Source: DATJIG01 sp050260515
GTDB taxonomy: Bacteria; Pseudomonadota; Alphaproteobacteria; SMXQ01
Length of the DNA stretch: 44,945 nt
Assembly (NCBI GenBank): GCA_050260515.1
Contig: JBLNCI010000014.1
Coordinates: 1 to 44,945, forward strand
Direction: 5' to 3'
Notes under the pieces: generated by a model
Told to the model about the DNA's origin: nothing
The model's input: only the letters and a program-made list of their open reading frames with translations
Database searches by the model: none
In this document: piece after piece, positions 8,486 to 17,054 of the stretch
Layout: each line of letters starts with the position of its first letter
Numbering within the stretch: position 1 is the stretch's first letter
Position numbers and translations under genes: made by a program

Positions 8486-9028
8486 ATGAGCGCCAAACTC
8501 CTCGTTCCAGTGCTGCTCGGATCCGGCCGCGAGGGCCGGAAGTCCGAGGTGGTCGCCCGTTATGTCCACGGACAGATGCTCGCGGCGGGAATCGATTCTC
8601 CTTTTGTTGACGTCCGTGATTACGTCACCGGCGTCACGTTTCATTCCCGCCAGCTCCAGCCGACGATGCGGCCCTGGCGTGACCTCATGGCGCGTGCCGA
8701 CGGCCTGATGATCGTCACCCCGGAGTACAACCACGGGTATCCCGGCGAATTGAAAATCCTGCTCGACTCGGTGCTTGCCGAGTACGAGCGCAAGCCGGCC
8801 GGAATCTGCGGCGTGTCGGCAGGGCGCGTGGGTGGCGCGCGCGCGGTCGAGCAGGTCCGCGATGTCGTGATGGCGTTGCAGATGATCCCGCTGCCGACGG
8901 CGCCGATCTTCCCCGGCGTCAGCAAGTTCGAGCCCGCGGAGTACGACGACAAGATCAAGCCGCTCATTGACGAAATGCTGTGGCTTGGAGGGATTCTCAA
9001 AGAGGCACGGGTGACGGCGGCGGAGTAG
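8486..9028 (+). CDS. NADPH-dependent FMN reductase family protein
   Basis: 180 residues. The start is ATG 8486 (MSAKLLVPVLLGSGREGRKS), 9 bp after the previous stop, because the flavodoxin-like fold begins there: GSGREGRKSE is the phosphate-binding loop. TPEYNHGYPGELKILLDSV is the family's FMN-contacting segment (PEYN-x-x-YPG), and GVSAGRVGGARAV the third flavin loop. Such enzymes reduce FMN, quinones or azo compounds with NAD(P)H. Here it may supply reduced flavin or reduce a catabolic intermediate; it might also serve as an electron donor, since no ferredoxin-type reductase for the Rieske oxygenase is present. Confidence 0.87.
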   Translation: MSAKLLVPVLLGSGREGRKSEVVARYVHGQMLAAGIDSPFVDVRDYVTGVTFHSRQLQPTMRPWRDLMARADGLMIVTPEYNHGYPGELKILLDSVLAEYERKPAGICGVSAGRVGGARAVEQVRDVVMALQMIPLPTAPIFPGVSKFEPAEYDDKIKPLIDEMLWLGGILKEARVTAAE

Positions 9029-9041
9029 GGGAAGCACCGGC

Positions 9042-10160
9042 ATGAGGCGCCCGAGGTCACCGATGGCGTTGGCGGTCGTTGCAGTCGCGCTTGCGATCTG
9101 TGGCGCCGCGGCCGCGCAGGACATGGCGCGCGACACTGCCCAGACCTGGGACGAGCTGGTAGCTGCCGCTCAGAAGGAAGGCACTGTCGTCGTCATTGGC
9201 CCGGCCCATCCGGGGATCCGCCGCGCCTTGCCCGAGGCGTTCAAGAGCCGGTTCGGAGTCAACGTCGAGTACATCGGTGGACCGGGCGGAATTGCCGCAT
9301 CCAAAATCCGCGCCGAGCGCGCCGCCGGCATCTACTCGACCGATGTGGCGCTGGCGGCGGTTCAGACCCTGCAGACCGTCTTCTACGCGGAGAAAATGCT
9401 CGAGCCGCTGCGGCCGCTCCTCATCCTCCCTGAGGTGACCGACCGATCGAAATGGAAGCGGGGCGAGCTGTGGTTTCCCGATCCGGAGCAGGAGTACGTC
9501 CTCCGACTTTTCAATTCCGCCGCCGAGCTGTTCTCGATCAACACCCGCGAGGTCAAGCCCGCGGACATGCCGAGTGCGCGCGATCTGTTCCTGAACCCGA
9601 AGTTTCGGGGGCGCATCGCGAGCCATGATCCGACGGTGACCGGCACGGGAAGCGCCTTCGCCGCGGTGATGTACGTGCAACTCGGCGAGGACTTCGTCCG
9701 CAAGCTGTACGTGGACCAGAAGACCGCCATCAGTCGGGACGAGCGGCAGCTCACGGACTGGTTGCTGCGCGGTACCTATCCGATCGTGTTTGGCGCGGAC
9801 GACGCTCAGATCGAGAGCATGCGCAAGGAGGGCATGCCGGTCGAGGCGGTGTACTCGATTCCAGGTTTCGCGCCTTTGGTCCTTGGTGGCAACGGCCTGA
9901 TCGCGGTGTTCAACCATGCGCCCCATCCCAACGCCGCGAAGCTGTTCGTGAACTGGATCGCCTCCAGGGACGGACTCGAGCTCTACGCCCGCACGGTGAA
10001 GTGGGCGACGACGCGCAACGACATCGACGAGGCCAGCTTTCTTCCCCCCGAAGTCATTCCGAAGCCCGGCGTCGAGTATTTCGACGGTTACGACTGGGAT
10101 TTCGCCCTGAACACCAAGCTGAAGGTTCGGATGTGGCTCAAGGAGCAGCTGGCGCGATGA
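9042..10160 (+). CDS. Periplasmic substrate-binding protein, paralogue 2 of 5
   Basis: 372 residues with GGGGAAG before the ATG. The signal peptide ends near AAA-QD. It is close to paralogues 1 and 3, sharing VVIGPAHPGIRRALPEAFKS, YIGGPGGIAASKIRAERAAG, KWKRGELWFPDPEQEYVLRL and SRDERQLTDWLLRGTYPIVF. No permease or ATPase accompanies it, so it presumably uses the importer encoded at 3478-6314. Its last bases overlap the ATG of a cytosolic binding-protein-fold gene (ATGA), coupling the two. The differences from paralogue 1 lie mostly in the second lobe (for example IPGFAPLVLGGNGL), where ligand choice may be set. Confidence 0.9.
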   Translation: MRRPRSPMALAVVAVALAICGAAAAQDMARDTAQTWDELVAAAQKEGTVVVIGPAHPGIRRALPEAFKSRFGVNVEYIGGPGGIAASKIRAERAAGIYSTDVALAAVQTLQTVFYAEKMLEPLRPLLILPEVTDRSKWKRGELWFPDPEQEYVLRLFNSAAELFSINTREVKPADMPSARDLFLNPKFRGRIASHDPTVTGTGSAFAAVMYVQLGEDFVRKLYVDQKTAISRDERQLTDWLLRGTYPIVFGADDAQIESMRKEGMPVEAVYSIPGFAPLVLGGNGLIAVFNHAPHPNAAKLFVNWIASRDGLELYARTVKWATTRNDIDEASFLPPEVIPKPGVEYFDGYDWDFALNTKLKVRMWLKEQLAR

Positions 10161-11113
10161 GAACGGTGCGGCTGGCCTATCGCGATCATGACCGTACGCC
10201 GTTGATCTTCTGCATTCGGGAGATGGCGCGGCGATATTACGGCGTCGACGTCGAGGTGCTCCACATGAAGCCGTCGGCCGCGTTCGAATCGGCGCTGTTC
10301 GATGGCGCCGCCGACGTCATCATCGAACACCTCGAATACCTCTACGAGAAGGCGGCCGCGGGCGAGAAAATCTCGTTTCTGTGCGCACCGAGCAAAGGCG
10401 GCAACCTAGACCTCGTTGTCGCTCCACGGGTGAACGACATTGGCGATCTCAGGGGCGGCGCGCTCGCCGTCCGGCCATCGGGCCAGCCGCACGCCATCGC
10501 GCAGTGGCTGCGCATGATGGAACTCGACAAGGACGTCAGCACCGTCTTCTTCGAAGACGACGAGGTCGGACGCTGGGGGCAATGGAAGAAGGTGGCCTCT
10601 GGCGACTGCGTCGCCGCGTTCATGTCGCCACTGTATGTGCCGCAGGCGGTCGCAGCTGGGCTCAAAGTCATCAACGTTCCCGAATTGCCCATCGTGGGCC
10701 ATTACGCCCAGGCGTGCGTGGCCGAGTTCGCGAGGGCCAATCCCGCGCTGATCGGCGACTACCTCAAGGCCGTCGTGCATGCGGTGTGCCTGCTGATTTA
10801 CCGCCGTGACGAAGCTCTGGCGATCGCGCGTGGCGAACCGATGAAGCGGATGAAAATCGACGATCCGAAGGAACTCGCCCGTCAGGTCGATGCCATCGCG
10901 CGCGGTCTCAAGCCGAAGCCCTATCCGACGCCCCAGGCCGTTGCCAACACCTACGAGATTGCGACCGTCGAGTATCCCGAAGCCACCGGGCTCAATCCGC
11001 TCGCGCTCTGGGATCTGCACTGGGTCAAGGAGCTCGACGACTCCGGATTCATCGACCGCCTGGTGGATGAGCTCGGTGCCCGGTCGGCTCCACCCGTTCA
11101 CCAGACTGTCTGA
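10157..11113 (+). CDS. Cytosolic periplasmic-binding-protein-fold protein (NMT1/Pht5-like)
   Basis: 318 residues from ATG 10157, overlapping the preceding stop. It begins MRTVRLAYRDHDRTPLIFCI with no signal peptide. The order of segments is that of SsuA/NMT1-type type-II binding folds: an N-terminal strand, ALFDGAADVIIEHLEYLYEKA, NDIGDLRGGALAVRPSGQPH, then ARANPALIGDYLKAVVHAV. Cytosolic members include THI5/NMT1 pyrimidine synthases and 4,5-dihydroxyphthalate decarboxylase (Pht5). Given the phthalate-like oxygenase and dehydrogenase nearby, a decarboxylase role is an attractive inference. The alternative is a binding protein that lost its signal peptide. The fold call is fairly sure, the function is not. 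Confidence 0.7.
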   Translation: MRTVRLAYRDHDRTPLIFCIREMARRYYGVDVEVLHMKPSAAFESALFDGAADVIIEHLEYLYEKAAAGEKISFLCAPSKGGNLDLVVAPRVNDIGDLRGGALAVRPSGQPHAIAQWLRMMELDKDVSTVFFEDDEVGRWGQWKKVASGDCVAAFMSPLYVPQAVAAGLKVINVPELPIVGHYAQACVAEFARANPALIGDYLKAVVHAVCLLIYRRDEALAIARGEPMKRMKIDDPKELARQVDAIARGLKPKPYPTPQAVANTYEIATVEYPEATGLNPLALWDLHWVKELDDSGFIDRLVDELGARSAPPVHQTV

Positions 11114-11147
11114 TGCCGTCCAACGCGTACCGATAAAGGCGAACAAC

Positions 11148-12311
11148 ATGCGCAATGGCATAAAGATCTACGACGCCGACACTCATGTCCGTCCCACGGC
11201 CGAATCGATCCGGCCGTACTTGACGGCGTCGGCCATCGAACGCATCCCGGACCTCGACGATCATCGCGAGGAGGTGCTGGTCGGTATGGCGGGCGAGAAG
11301 CGGCAGCAGCCCTATCGCCATTATTACCGCTTCGCCAAGCGCGAGGGCTGGAGCAAGTCAAAGCCGCGGTTCCTTGGCGAGGCCGGTCCGCGCGAGAACG
11401 CCAAGCGCAAGTTCCAGACCTTCATGGGCGTCCATTTCCCGACCGAAGGCGGCGGCGATTACGATTCCGCAGCGCGGTTGCGCGACATGGACGAAGAAGG
11501 CACCGACGTCCACTTCATCGTCCACAGCGGTGGCGCCGGGCACCCCGAACCCGAGCTCGAGATGGAGTTCATCTACGCCGAGCATCGCTACCTCAACGAC
11601 TTCTGCGGCCGTGATCCGCACCGTCTGAAATCCGCGGTCACGGTCACGCCGCTGTCGGTCGAAGGCTCGATCGCGGAAATCAAGCGCTGGGGCCCGACCC
11701 CGTGGTGCGTCGCCGTCCATCCCAAACTGCCGATCGACTATCCGCTCGACCATCCGGATCTCGAACCGATCTGGGCGGCGGCGCAGGAGTATGACCTCGC
11801 GGTCATCCACCACAGCCTGTCGACCGGCTATCCGGGCTACCGCGACATGTGGGCCAATCCGTTCCTCGGGCGTTGCGCGAGCCATCCTTGGGCGGCAATG
11901 CGGGCCATGGGCGCGTTCTTCGGCGCCGGCCTCATGGACCGCTATCCCAAGATCCGCTACGGCATCCTCGAATCCGGCTTCGGCTGGCTGCCGTTCTGGT
12001 CGAAGCGGATGGACGATCAGGTGATCTACCTCGGTTACGTCAACGAGGACCTCCAGCACAAAATGAGCGAGTACGTCACTGGGGGGCGCTTCTTCGCCGC
12101 GATCGAGCAGCACGAGGGGCCGGAGATGGCGAAGATGTTCAACAGCTTCCTCGGCGATCATCTGCTCATGTTCGGGTCGGATTACCCGCACGCGGAGTCG
12201 CGCTTCCCCGAATCCGCCGATCGCGTCCTCGGCTGGGAGAACGTCATCGGTCGCGAGTCGACCCGGAAGCTGATGTGGGACAACGCGGTCCGTTTCTTCG
12301 GCGAGCCGTGA
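11148..12311 (+). CDS. Amidohydrolase-2 family hydrolase/decarboxylase
   Basis: 387 residues from ATG 11148 (MRNGIKIYDADTHVRPTAES). The metal-site strand reads D11-T-H13 instead of the usual HxH. Later family positions are LAVIHHSLS, the GILESGFGWLPFWSKRMDD segment, and the metal/acid Asp in LMFGSDYPHAESRFPES. Relatives include ACMSD, gamma-resorcylate and 5-carboxyvanillate decarboxylases and other non-oxidative aromatic acid decarboxylases, as well as lactone hydrolases. The gap to the preceding gene is 34 bp, so it is probably co-transcribed. A role in decarboxylating or hydrolysing an aromatic intermediate fits the neighbourhood but is inferred. Confidence 0.85.
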   Translation: MRNGIKIYDADTHVRPTAESIRPYLTASAIERIPDLDDHREEVLVGMAGEKRQQPYRHYYRFAKREGWSKSKPRFLGEAGPRENAKRKFQTFMGVHFPTEGGGDYDSAARLRDMDEEGTDVHFIVHSGGAGHPEPELEMEFIYAEHRYLNDFCGRDPHRLKSAVTVTPLSVEGSIAEIKRWGPTPWCVAVHPKLPIDYPLDHPDLEPIWAAAQEYDLAVIHHSLSTGYPGYRDMWANPFLGRCASHPWAAMRAMGAFFGAGLMDRYPKIRYGILESGFGWLPFWSKRMDDQVIYLGYVNEDLQHKMSEYVTGGRFFAAIEQHEGPEMAKMFNSFLGDHLLMFGSDYPHAESRFPESADRVLGWENVIGRESTRKLMWDNAVRFFGEP

Positions 12312-12340
12312 GGCAAAGTCGACGCACAGGGGGAGAAGAC

Positions 12341-12730
12341 ATGAGCAGGCGCCAATCGATCGATCCGCCCGGGATGGAGCACAAGTCGCCGATCCCGATG
12401 GGTTGCCGGATCGACAACATCGTCTATTCGTCGGGAATTTCAGGGCACGATCCGGAGACCGATGAGGTTCCGTCGGAGCCCGGTGCCCAAGCCAGGGCCG
12501 TCATGGAGAACGTCCGGCGGTTCATGGCGGCGGCGGGCGGAACGACCGAAGACATCATCCGGCTGACGCTGTTCGTGAAGGATCGCAAGCTGCGCGATCA
12601 CTTCAACAAGGAGTGGATCGCGATGTTCCCCGATGAGCGCAGCCGCCCGGCACGACATGCGGTGGTCGCCGACCTCGGCGGCAAAAATCTGTTCCAGGTC
12701 GAGATCGTGGCGGTGCTTCCTCATGCATGA
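12341..12730 (+). CDS. RidA (YjgF/YER057c/UK114) family protein
   Basis: 129 residues from ATG 12341 behind GGGGGAGAAG. It is a compact chorismate-mutase-like Rid fold with the family segments IVYSSGISGHDPET, QARAVMENVRRFMAAAGGTTEDIIRLTLFVKD, and RSRPARHAVVADL, which carries the conserved Arg of the trimer active site, then FQVEIVAVL. True RidA proteins hydrolyse enamines/imines; other subgroups act on metabolites of aromatic ring cleavage. It overlaps the next gene by 8 bp. In this setting it may clear a reactive enol/enamine intermediate. Confidence 0.88.
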   Translation: MSRRQSIDPPGMEHKSPIPMGCRIDNIVYSSGISGHDPETDEVPSEPGAQARAVMENVRRFMAAAGGTTEDIIRLTLFVKDRKLRDHFNKEWIAMFPDERSRPARHAVVADLGGKNLFQVEIVAVLPHA

Positions 12731-13442
12731 AATTCGTGAACTGAAAGAGCGTGTCGCCCGTGCCTGCCGGGTGATCGGCCAGCTCGATCTGACCAAGGCG
12801 GCGACAGGTCACCTCAGCATGCGGGTGCCGGGCACCGACACCGTGGTGATCCGCGGGCGCGGCGACGACGAGAGCGGGGTCCGCTACACCGAGCCCGACG
12901 ACGTGATCACGGTCGACCTTCAGGGCAACATTCTCGAAGGGCGGTCGGGTCTGGAACCGCCCCGCGAAGTTTTCATCCACACCTGGCTCTACCGCACGCG
13001 GCCGGACGTCCAGGCGGTCGTTCATGCCCACCCGCCGACCGTGGTCCTGTTCACCGTGTGCGATAAGGAGTTGATGCCGATTTACGGCGGATACGACCCG
13101 AGCAGCCTTCGCCTCCTGACGGATGGGATTCCTGTCTACCCACGCAGCGTTACCGTCACCAACGACAAGCTCGGAGAGGAATTTGCCGCCACCATGACGG
13201 GGCGCGCCTGTCTGATGCGCGGTCACGGTGTGACCACATGCGGCGGATCCATCGAAGAGGCGACGCTGACGGCCATAAAACTCAACAATCTTGCCGAGAT
13301 GAACTACCGCGCGCACCTGCTCGGCAACCCACGGCCGATCTCGGACGAGGACCTTGCGTCGTTCAGGAAGTCGAAGCGCGTCAAGGATGACGCTCCGCTC
13401 TGGCGCTACTACTGCAAGTTGGTGGGAGAGGACGTGTCCTGA
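12723..13442 (+). CDS. Class II aldolase/adducin-fold protein, hydroxyphthalate decarboxylase-like
   Basis: 239 residues from ATG 12723 (MHEIRELKERVARACRVIG), overlapping the RidA end. Zinc-site residues of the class II aldolase fold are E82 (in PPREVFIH), H101 and H103 (VVHAHPPT) and H168 (LMRGHGVTT). Fuculose-phosphate aldolases need a phosphate pocket; the segment here (IRGRGDDESGVRYTEPDDVI) instead recalls PhtC-type 3,4-dihydroxyphthalate decarboxylases, which share this fold. With the nearby Rieske oxygenase and Gfo/Idh dehydrogenase, decarboxylation of a diol-derived catechol acid is plausible. The fold is certain; substrate and reaction are inferred. Confidence 0.82.
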   Translation: MHEIRELKERVARACRVIGQLDLTKAATGHLSMRVPGTDTVVIRGRGDDESGVRYTEPDDVITVDLQGNILEGRSGLEPPREVFIHTWLYRTRPDVQAVVHAHPPTVVLFTVCDKELMPIYGGYDPSSLRLLTDGIPVYPRSVTVTNDKLGEEFAATMTGRACLMRGHGVTTCGGSIEEATLTAIKLNNLAEMNYRAHLLGNPRPISDEDLASFRKSKRVKDDAPLWRYYCKLVGEDVS

Positions 13443-13490
13443 ACCTGCGTACGGTCCCAAGTCAGCGTACGGGCACGACGGGAGGCGGTA

Positions 13491-14585
13491 ATGGTCAGGC
13501 TGCTGGCGTTGGCGTTGGTCTTGCTGTGCGGCGCGGCTTCTGCCCAGGACCTAAGCGGCCGGGATAAGGCCTGGGAGGACCTGATCGCCGCCGCGCAGCG
13601 TGAGGGCAAGGTGGTGGTGATCGGTCCCGCCCATCAGGAGGTCCGCAAGGTACTCCCGGCGGCCTTCAAGGAGCGGTTCGGGGTCGAGGTCGAATACCTG
13701 GGCGGTCCCGGCGGAATCGCTGCGACACGATTACGCTCGGAGCGCAGTGCCGGCATCTATTCGGCCGACGTGGCGCTCGCCGCGATTCAGACGCTCGCGA
13801 CCGTGTTCTACGAAGAGAAGATGCTGGACCCGATCAAGCCTCTTCTGATTCACCCGGATGTGCTCGACGGGTCCAAGTGGAAGCGCGGGGAACTCTGGTT
13901 TCCCGATCCGGAGCACAGGTATGTGCTGCGGCTGTTCAATTATGTGTCGGAGGTGTTTTCCGTCAACACGCGACAGGTCAAGCCCGCAGACATGACCAAT
14001 GCGCGGGACTTGCTGCTCAATCCCAAGTTCAAGGGCAAGATCGCGCTGCATGATCCGACCGCATCGGGGACCGGGAGCAACGTCGCGGCTCAGTTCTATG
14101 TCCAGCTCGGAGAGGACTTCGTCCGAAGGCTGTACGTCGACCAGAACCCCGCGATCAGCCGCGACGAGCGGCAGATAACCGATTGGCTCCTCCGTGGCAC
14201 CCATGCCATCGCTGTGGGCAGCGACTTCACCGAAGTCGAGAAGATGGCCAAGGAGGATCTTCCTGTCCGCTCGATCTTCAGCATGCCGGGGATCGTGGCG
14301 CCGCTGTCGGCGGGCAACGGCATGGTGGCTGTGTTCAACCGCGCCCCGCATCCGAACGCCGCCAAACTGTTCGTGAACTGGATCGCGTCGAAGGAGGGCC
14401 TGGAGGTCTACTCCAGGGCCAGCACGCGCGCGACTACCCGCAACGACATCGACGAGGCGAGCTACATACCCGCCGAGAATATCCCGGTTCAAGGCGTCGA
14501 ATACTTCGACGCCTATGACTGGGAATTCTCGACGGTGGTGAAAGCGAAAGTTCGTCTCCTGATGAAGGACCTACTGGGACGCTGA
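13491..14585 (+). CDS. Periplasmic substrate-binding protein, paralogue 3 of 5
   Basis: 364 residues with GGGAGG upstream of the ATG. The signal peptide is short and ends ASA-QD. It is closest to paralogue 2 (YLGGPGGIAATRLRSERSAG, GSKWKRGELWFPDPEHRYVL, DEASYIPAENIP). The second-lobe loop reads GTHAIAVGSDFTEVEKMAKED, unlike the GTYPIV-x-x-x-DDAQ form in paralogues 1 and 2, a sign that the ligand pocket has changed. No dedicated membrane components are adjacent. It sits between the decarboxylase-like gene and the dehydrogenase. Confidence 0.9.
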   Translation: MVRLLALALVLLCGAASAQDLSGRDKAWEDLIAAAQREGKVVVIGPAHQEVRKVLPAAFKERFGVEVEYLGGPGGIAATRLRSERSAGIYSADVALAAIQTLATVFYEEKMLDPIKPLLIHPDVLDGSKWKRGELWFPDPEHRYVLRLFNYVSEVFSVNTRQVKPADMTNARDLLLNPKFKGKIALHDPTASGTGSNVAAQFYVQLGEDFVRRLYVDQNPAISRDERQITDWLLRGTHAIAVGSDFTEVEKMAKEDLPVRSIFSMPGIVAPLSAGNGMVAVFNRAPHPNAAKLFVNWIASKEGLEVYSRASTRATTRNDIDEASYIPAENIPVQGVEYFDAYDWEFSTVVKAKVRLLMKDLLGR

Positions 14586-14669
14586 GCCGGCATTCCCGTA
14601 AACTATCAGTCACATATTGACGCGGGCCTGGCGAGCAGGGTCGGCGACATCGCAACGCGGAGTGATGAT

Positions 14670-15902
14670 TTGGCAGGGGATACCCGGGGCCCGCCGCTAG
14701 GGTTGGGGATCGTGGGGCTTGGCGGGGCGGCGGTGAACATGCTCCCCGCGTTTCGCCGCAGTCCATTTTTCACGATTAGGGCTGTTGCGGATGTGGACCC
14801 TGTCGTTCTCGCTCGCTTCGCCCACGACCACGAAGGTGTCCGCACCTACACCAGCGCCGACCAGCTTTGCGCCGACCCCGAGGTGACGCTGGTCTACATC
14901 GGCACGCCCACGCGCCTTCACAGCGAGCAGGCGCGCATCGCACTCGAGCACGGCAAGCATGTCCTGATCGAGAAGCCGATGGCTGTCACCCTGGACGAGG
15001 CCGAGGCAATGGTTTTGACCGCCGAGCGCCACGGCGTGCTGCTGGGCGTCAACGTGAAGCACAGCTTTGAGAGCAGGATTCAGGCGATTCGGAACATCGC
15101 CCGTGCCGGCGAGCTCGGCCGATTGCGCATGATTCAAAGCTGGCGTTATGTGAACTGGCTGTATCTGCCGCGCACGGCGGAAGAGCTGACGCCGGGCTGG
15201 GGCAACGGTCTGCTGTGGCGGCAGGGGCCACATCATTTCGACCTGATCAGGACCATCGGCGGCGGGATGATGCGCAGCGTGCGGGGCATGTCCGGGACCT
15301 GGGATTCCGCGCGACGGGTGCCGGGCGCCTACACCGTCTATTTTGAATTCGATGGCGACGTTTGCGGCACCGCCGTCAACAGCGCCTACGATCACTTCTC
15401 GTCGGGCGCCCTGGTGTACGGCTTCGACGGCGGCCAACCGCTAGCTGACCCCGAGCGCTACGGCCGTGCGCGACGCGAACTCAGGAGTCACAGCGAGGAC
15501 GCGCCGGCCTGGGAGGCAAGTGCCGCCGCCGCCGAGCGCTACGGCGGTGGGCGCCGGAGCGTCGCCGCGACCAAGCCGAAGTCACAGTCCGGCGGCTGGA
15601 TTCTCAACGGGCCGCTGATCGTCAGCTTCGACAAAGGCGACGTGCGGCTGTCGCCCAACGGACTGATCGTCGACGGCGACGAGAAGCAGTGGGAGATCGC
15701 GCTCCCGGCGAAGCCGGACGGACGCGACAACCGGCTCGCGAGCTTCTATCACGCGATCGCCGACGGCACGCCGCTGCCGGCCGACGGCCGTTGGGGCATG
15801 GCGACGCAGGAAGTTCTGGTGGCCGTGGAGCGCTCGGCGGCGACGCGCAGCGAAATCGCGCTCGAGCGCCAGGTGCCGTGGGTGTCGTCGGCGCGGGTTT
15901 AG
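14670..15902 (+). CDS. Gfo/Idh/MocA oxidoreductase, phthalate dihydrodiol dehydrogenase-like
   Basis: 410 residues from a TTG at 14670, chosen because GGAG lies 8 nt upstream and no ATG/GTG is in frame nearby. The NAD(P)-binding motif GIVGLGGAAVN lies near residue 13 and the EKP motif at 101-103 (LIEKPMAVTLDEAEAM). The C-terminal alpha/beta domain follows. Length and family match phthalate 4,5-cis-dihydrodiol dehydrogenase (Pht4), which acts after a Pht3-type Rieske oxygenase; such an oxygenase is encoded 1.2 kb away on the other strand. Other Gfo/Idh substrates (sugars, inositols) cannot be excluded. It converges with the bicupin gene, 9 bp between the ends. Confidence 0.85.
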   Translation: MAGDTRGPPLGLGIVGLGGAAVNMLPAFRRSPFFTIRAVADVDPVVLARFAHDHEGVRTYTSADQLCADPEVTLVYIGTPTRLHSEQARIALEHGKHVLIEKPMAVTLDEAEAMVLTAERHGVLLGVNVKHSFESRIQAIRNIARAGELGRLRMIQSWRYVNWLYLPRTAEELTPGWGNGLLWRQGPHHFDLIRTIGGGMMRSVRGMSGTWDSARRVPGAYTVYFEFDGDVCGTAVNSAYDHFSSGALVYGFDGGQPLADPERYGRARRELRSHSEDAPAWEASAAAAERYGGGRRSVAATKPKSQSGGWILNGPLIVSFDKGDVRLSPNGLIVDGDEKQWEIALPAKPDGRDNRLASFYHAIADGTPLPADGRWGMATQEVLVAVERSAATRSEIALERQVPWVSSARV

Positions 15903-15911
15903 AACGTCGCG

Positions 15912-17051
15912 CTATTCCTTCTCGTCGCCGTAAGCCCACTGATAATCGCGATCCCGGTAGACGGCGTCGGGCATCCGGCTCCCATGTCCGCGCGCGGCGC
16001 ACTCCTCGGCGAACTTCTGGCGAATCCACGGATCTTCGTCGGTGTACTCGATCTGGCGGTCGGCACGATCCTGTGGGGTTTCGCCCTTGCCGCGAAATTG
16101 CGGGAGGGGCCCGAGCGCAAGGTAGCGGGCGGCTGTCTGCCCGGTGTTGAAGTGCTGGTGATACCAGTCCTGGGGTGGCACGAAGACGGTCGCCTCATGC
16201 CACGGGCAAACGATCTTCTCGCCGCCCTTCTTCCACAGCATCGAATAGCCTTCGCCGCCCGGGATGACGATCACCCGACCGGGACCATGCTGATGCGCCT
16301 TCTTGTAGAGCCCGGGATCGAACACCGACATGTGCGCGCCCATCTCGGCGTTCGGGAAGCGCATGAAAATGGCGCTGCCGCCGGCACCGCGATCCTTGAA
16401 GCTGTTGAGCCGGGTCCAATGACCGAGGTCAGGAAAGAAATTGCCGACCCAATAGACGCCGATCGACGGCGCGCCGGCCTTGTCGTTCTTGACCTCCGTC
16501 GGCTCGGCGAACGGCTCGTCGTCGTCGCTGAACCGCGTCGCCGCGCGGTACGGGTTGTTGAAGAAGAAGTCGGGATCGGGCACTGCCGCCATGGCGACTG
16601 GCAGGTAGTTGTAGTGGAGAAGCCTTACCGGCTCGTCGCCGCTGGCGTTGAAGATCTGATGGTGGAGGTGGCGCGGGAGATGAAAGAGGCTTCGCGCCCG
16701 CCATTCGAATGTTTTCCGGGGCCCGCCATCTTCGCTCCACACGGCCGTCAGCCCCTGTCCAGAGAGGACGTAGACCAGTTCACCGACCGCAAGCTTCAGG
16801 GGGAGAGACGCCTTACCGGGCGGGATCTCCATGACACGCCCCTCGGAGACTCCCTCCATGCCTTTCAGGCGCAGGAACGCGGCATTCGCCTGGCGCTCTT
16901 CCCACCAGGCAAGGTCAATGCTGCGCAAATCCTCGACGTGATGCCCGCCGTACACGGGCAGGCCGAGAGACTCGATCCACTGGTCGTAGACGCTTGTGCG
17001 CCGCGACGACGGCTTTGGATTTTTCACGGCCGCTTGAGACTGAATATCCAT
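15912..17051 (-). CDS. Bicupin protein, copy 1
   Basis: 379 residues starting MDIQSQAAVKNPKPSSRRTS. Two cupin domains are present. In the N-terminal one (LKLAVGELVYVLSGQGLTAVW, then HLPRHLHHQIFN) the first-motif His pair is missing. The C-terminal one keeps H-x-H in KKAHQHGPGRVIVIPGGEGYS and QDWYHQHFNTG. Bicupins of this size include gentisate and related ring-cleaving dioxygenases, but many members have no assigned reaction. Its start is 3 bp from the stop of the upstream Rieske gene, so both form one minus-strand operon and probably act in one pathway. It is related to, but clearly diverged from, the bicupins at 21400 and 35178. Confidence 0.82.
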   Translation of the reverse strand: MDIQSQAAVKNPKPSSRRTSVYDQWIESLGLPVYGGHHVEDLRSIDLAWWEERQANAAFLRLKGMEGVSEGRVMEIPPGKASLPLKLAVGELVYVLSGQGLTAVWSEDGGPRKTFEWRARSLFHLPRHLHHQIFNASGDEPVRLLHYNYLPVAMAAVPDPDFFFNNPYRAATRFSDDDEPFAEPTEVKNDKAGAPSIGVYWVGNFFPDLGHWTRLNSFKDRGAGGSAIFMRFPNAEMGAHMSVFDPGLYKKAHQHGPGRVIVIPGGEGYSMLWKKGGEKIVCPWHEATVFVPPQDWYHQHFNTGQTAARYLALGPLPQFRGKGETPQDRADRQIEYTDEDPWIRQKFAEECAARGHGSRMPDAVYRDRDYQWAYGDEKE

Positions 17052-17054
17052 CGT

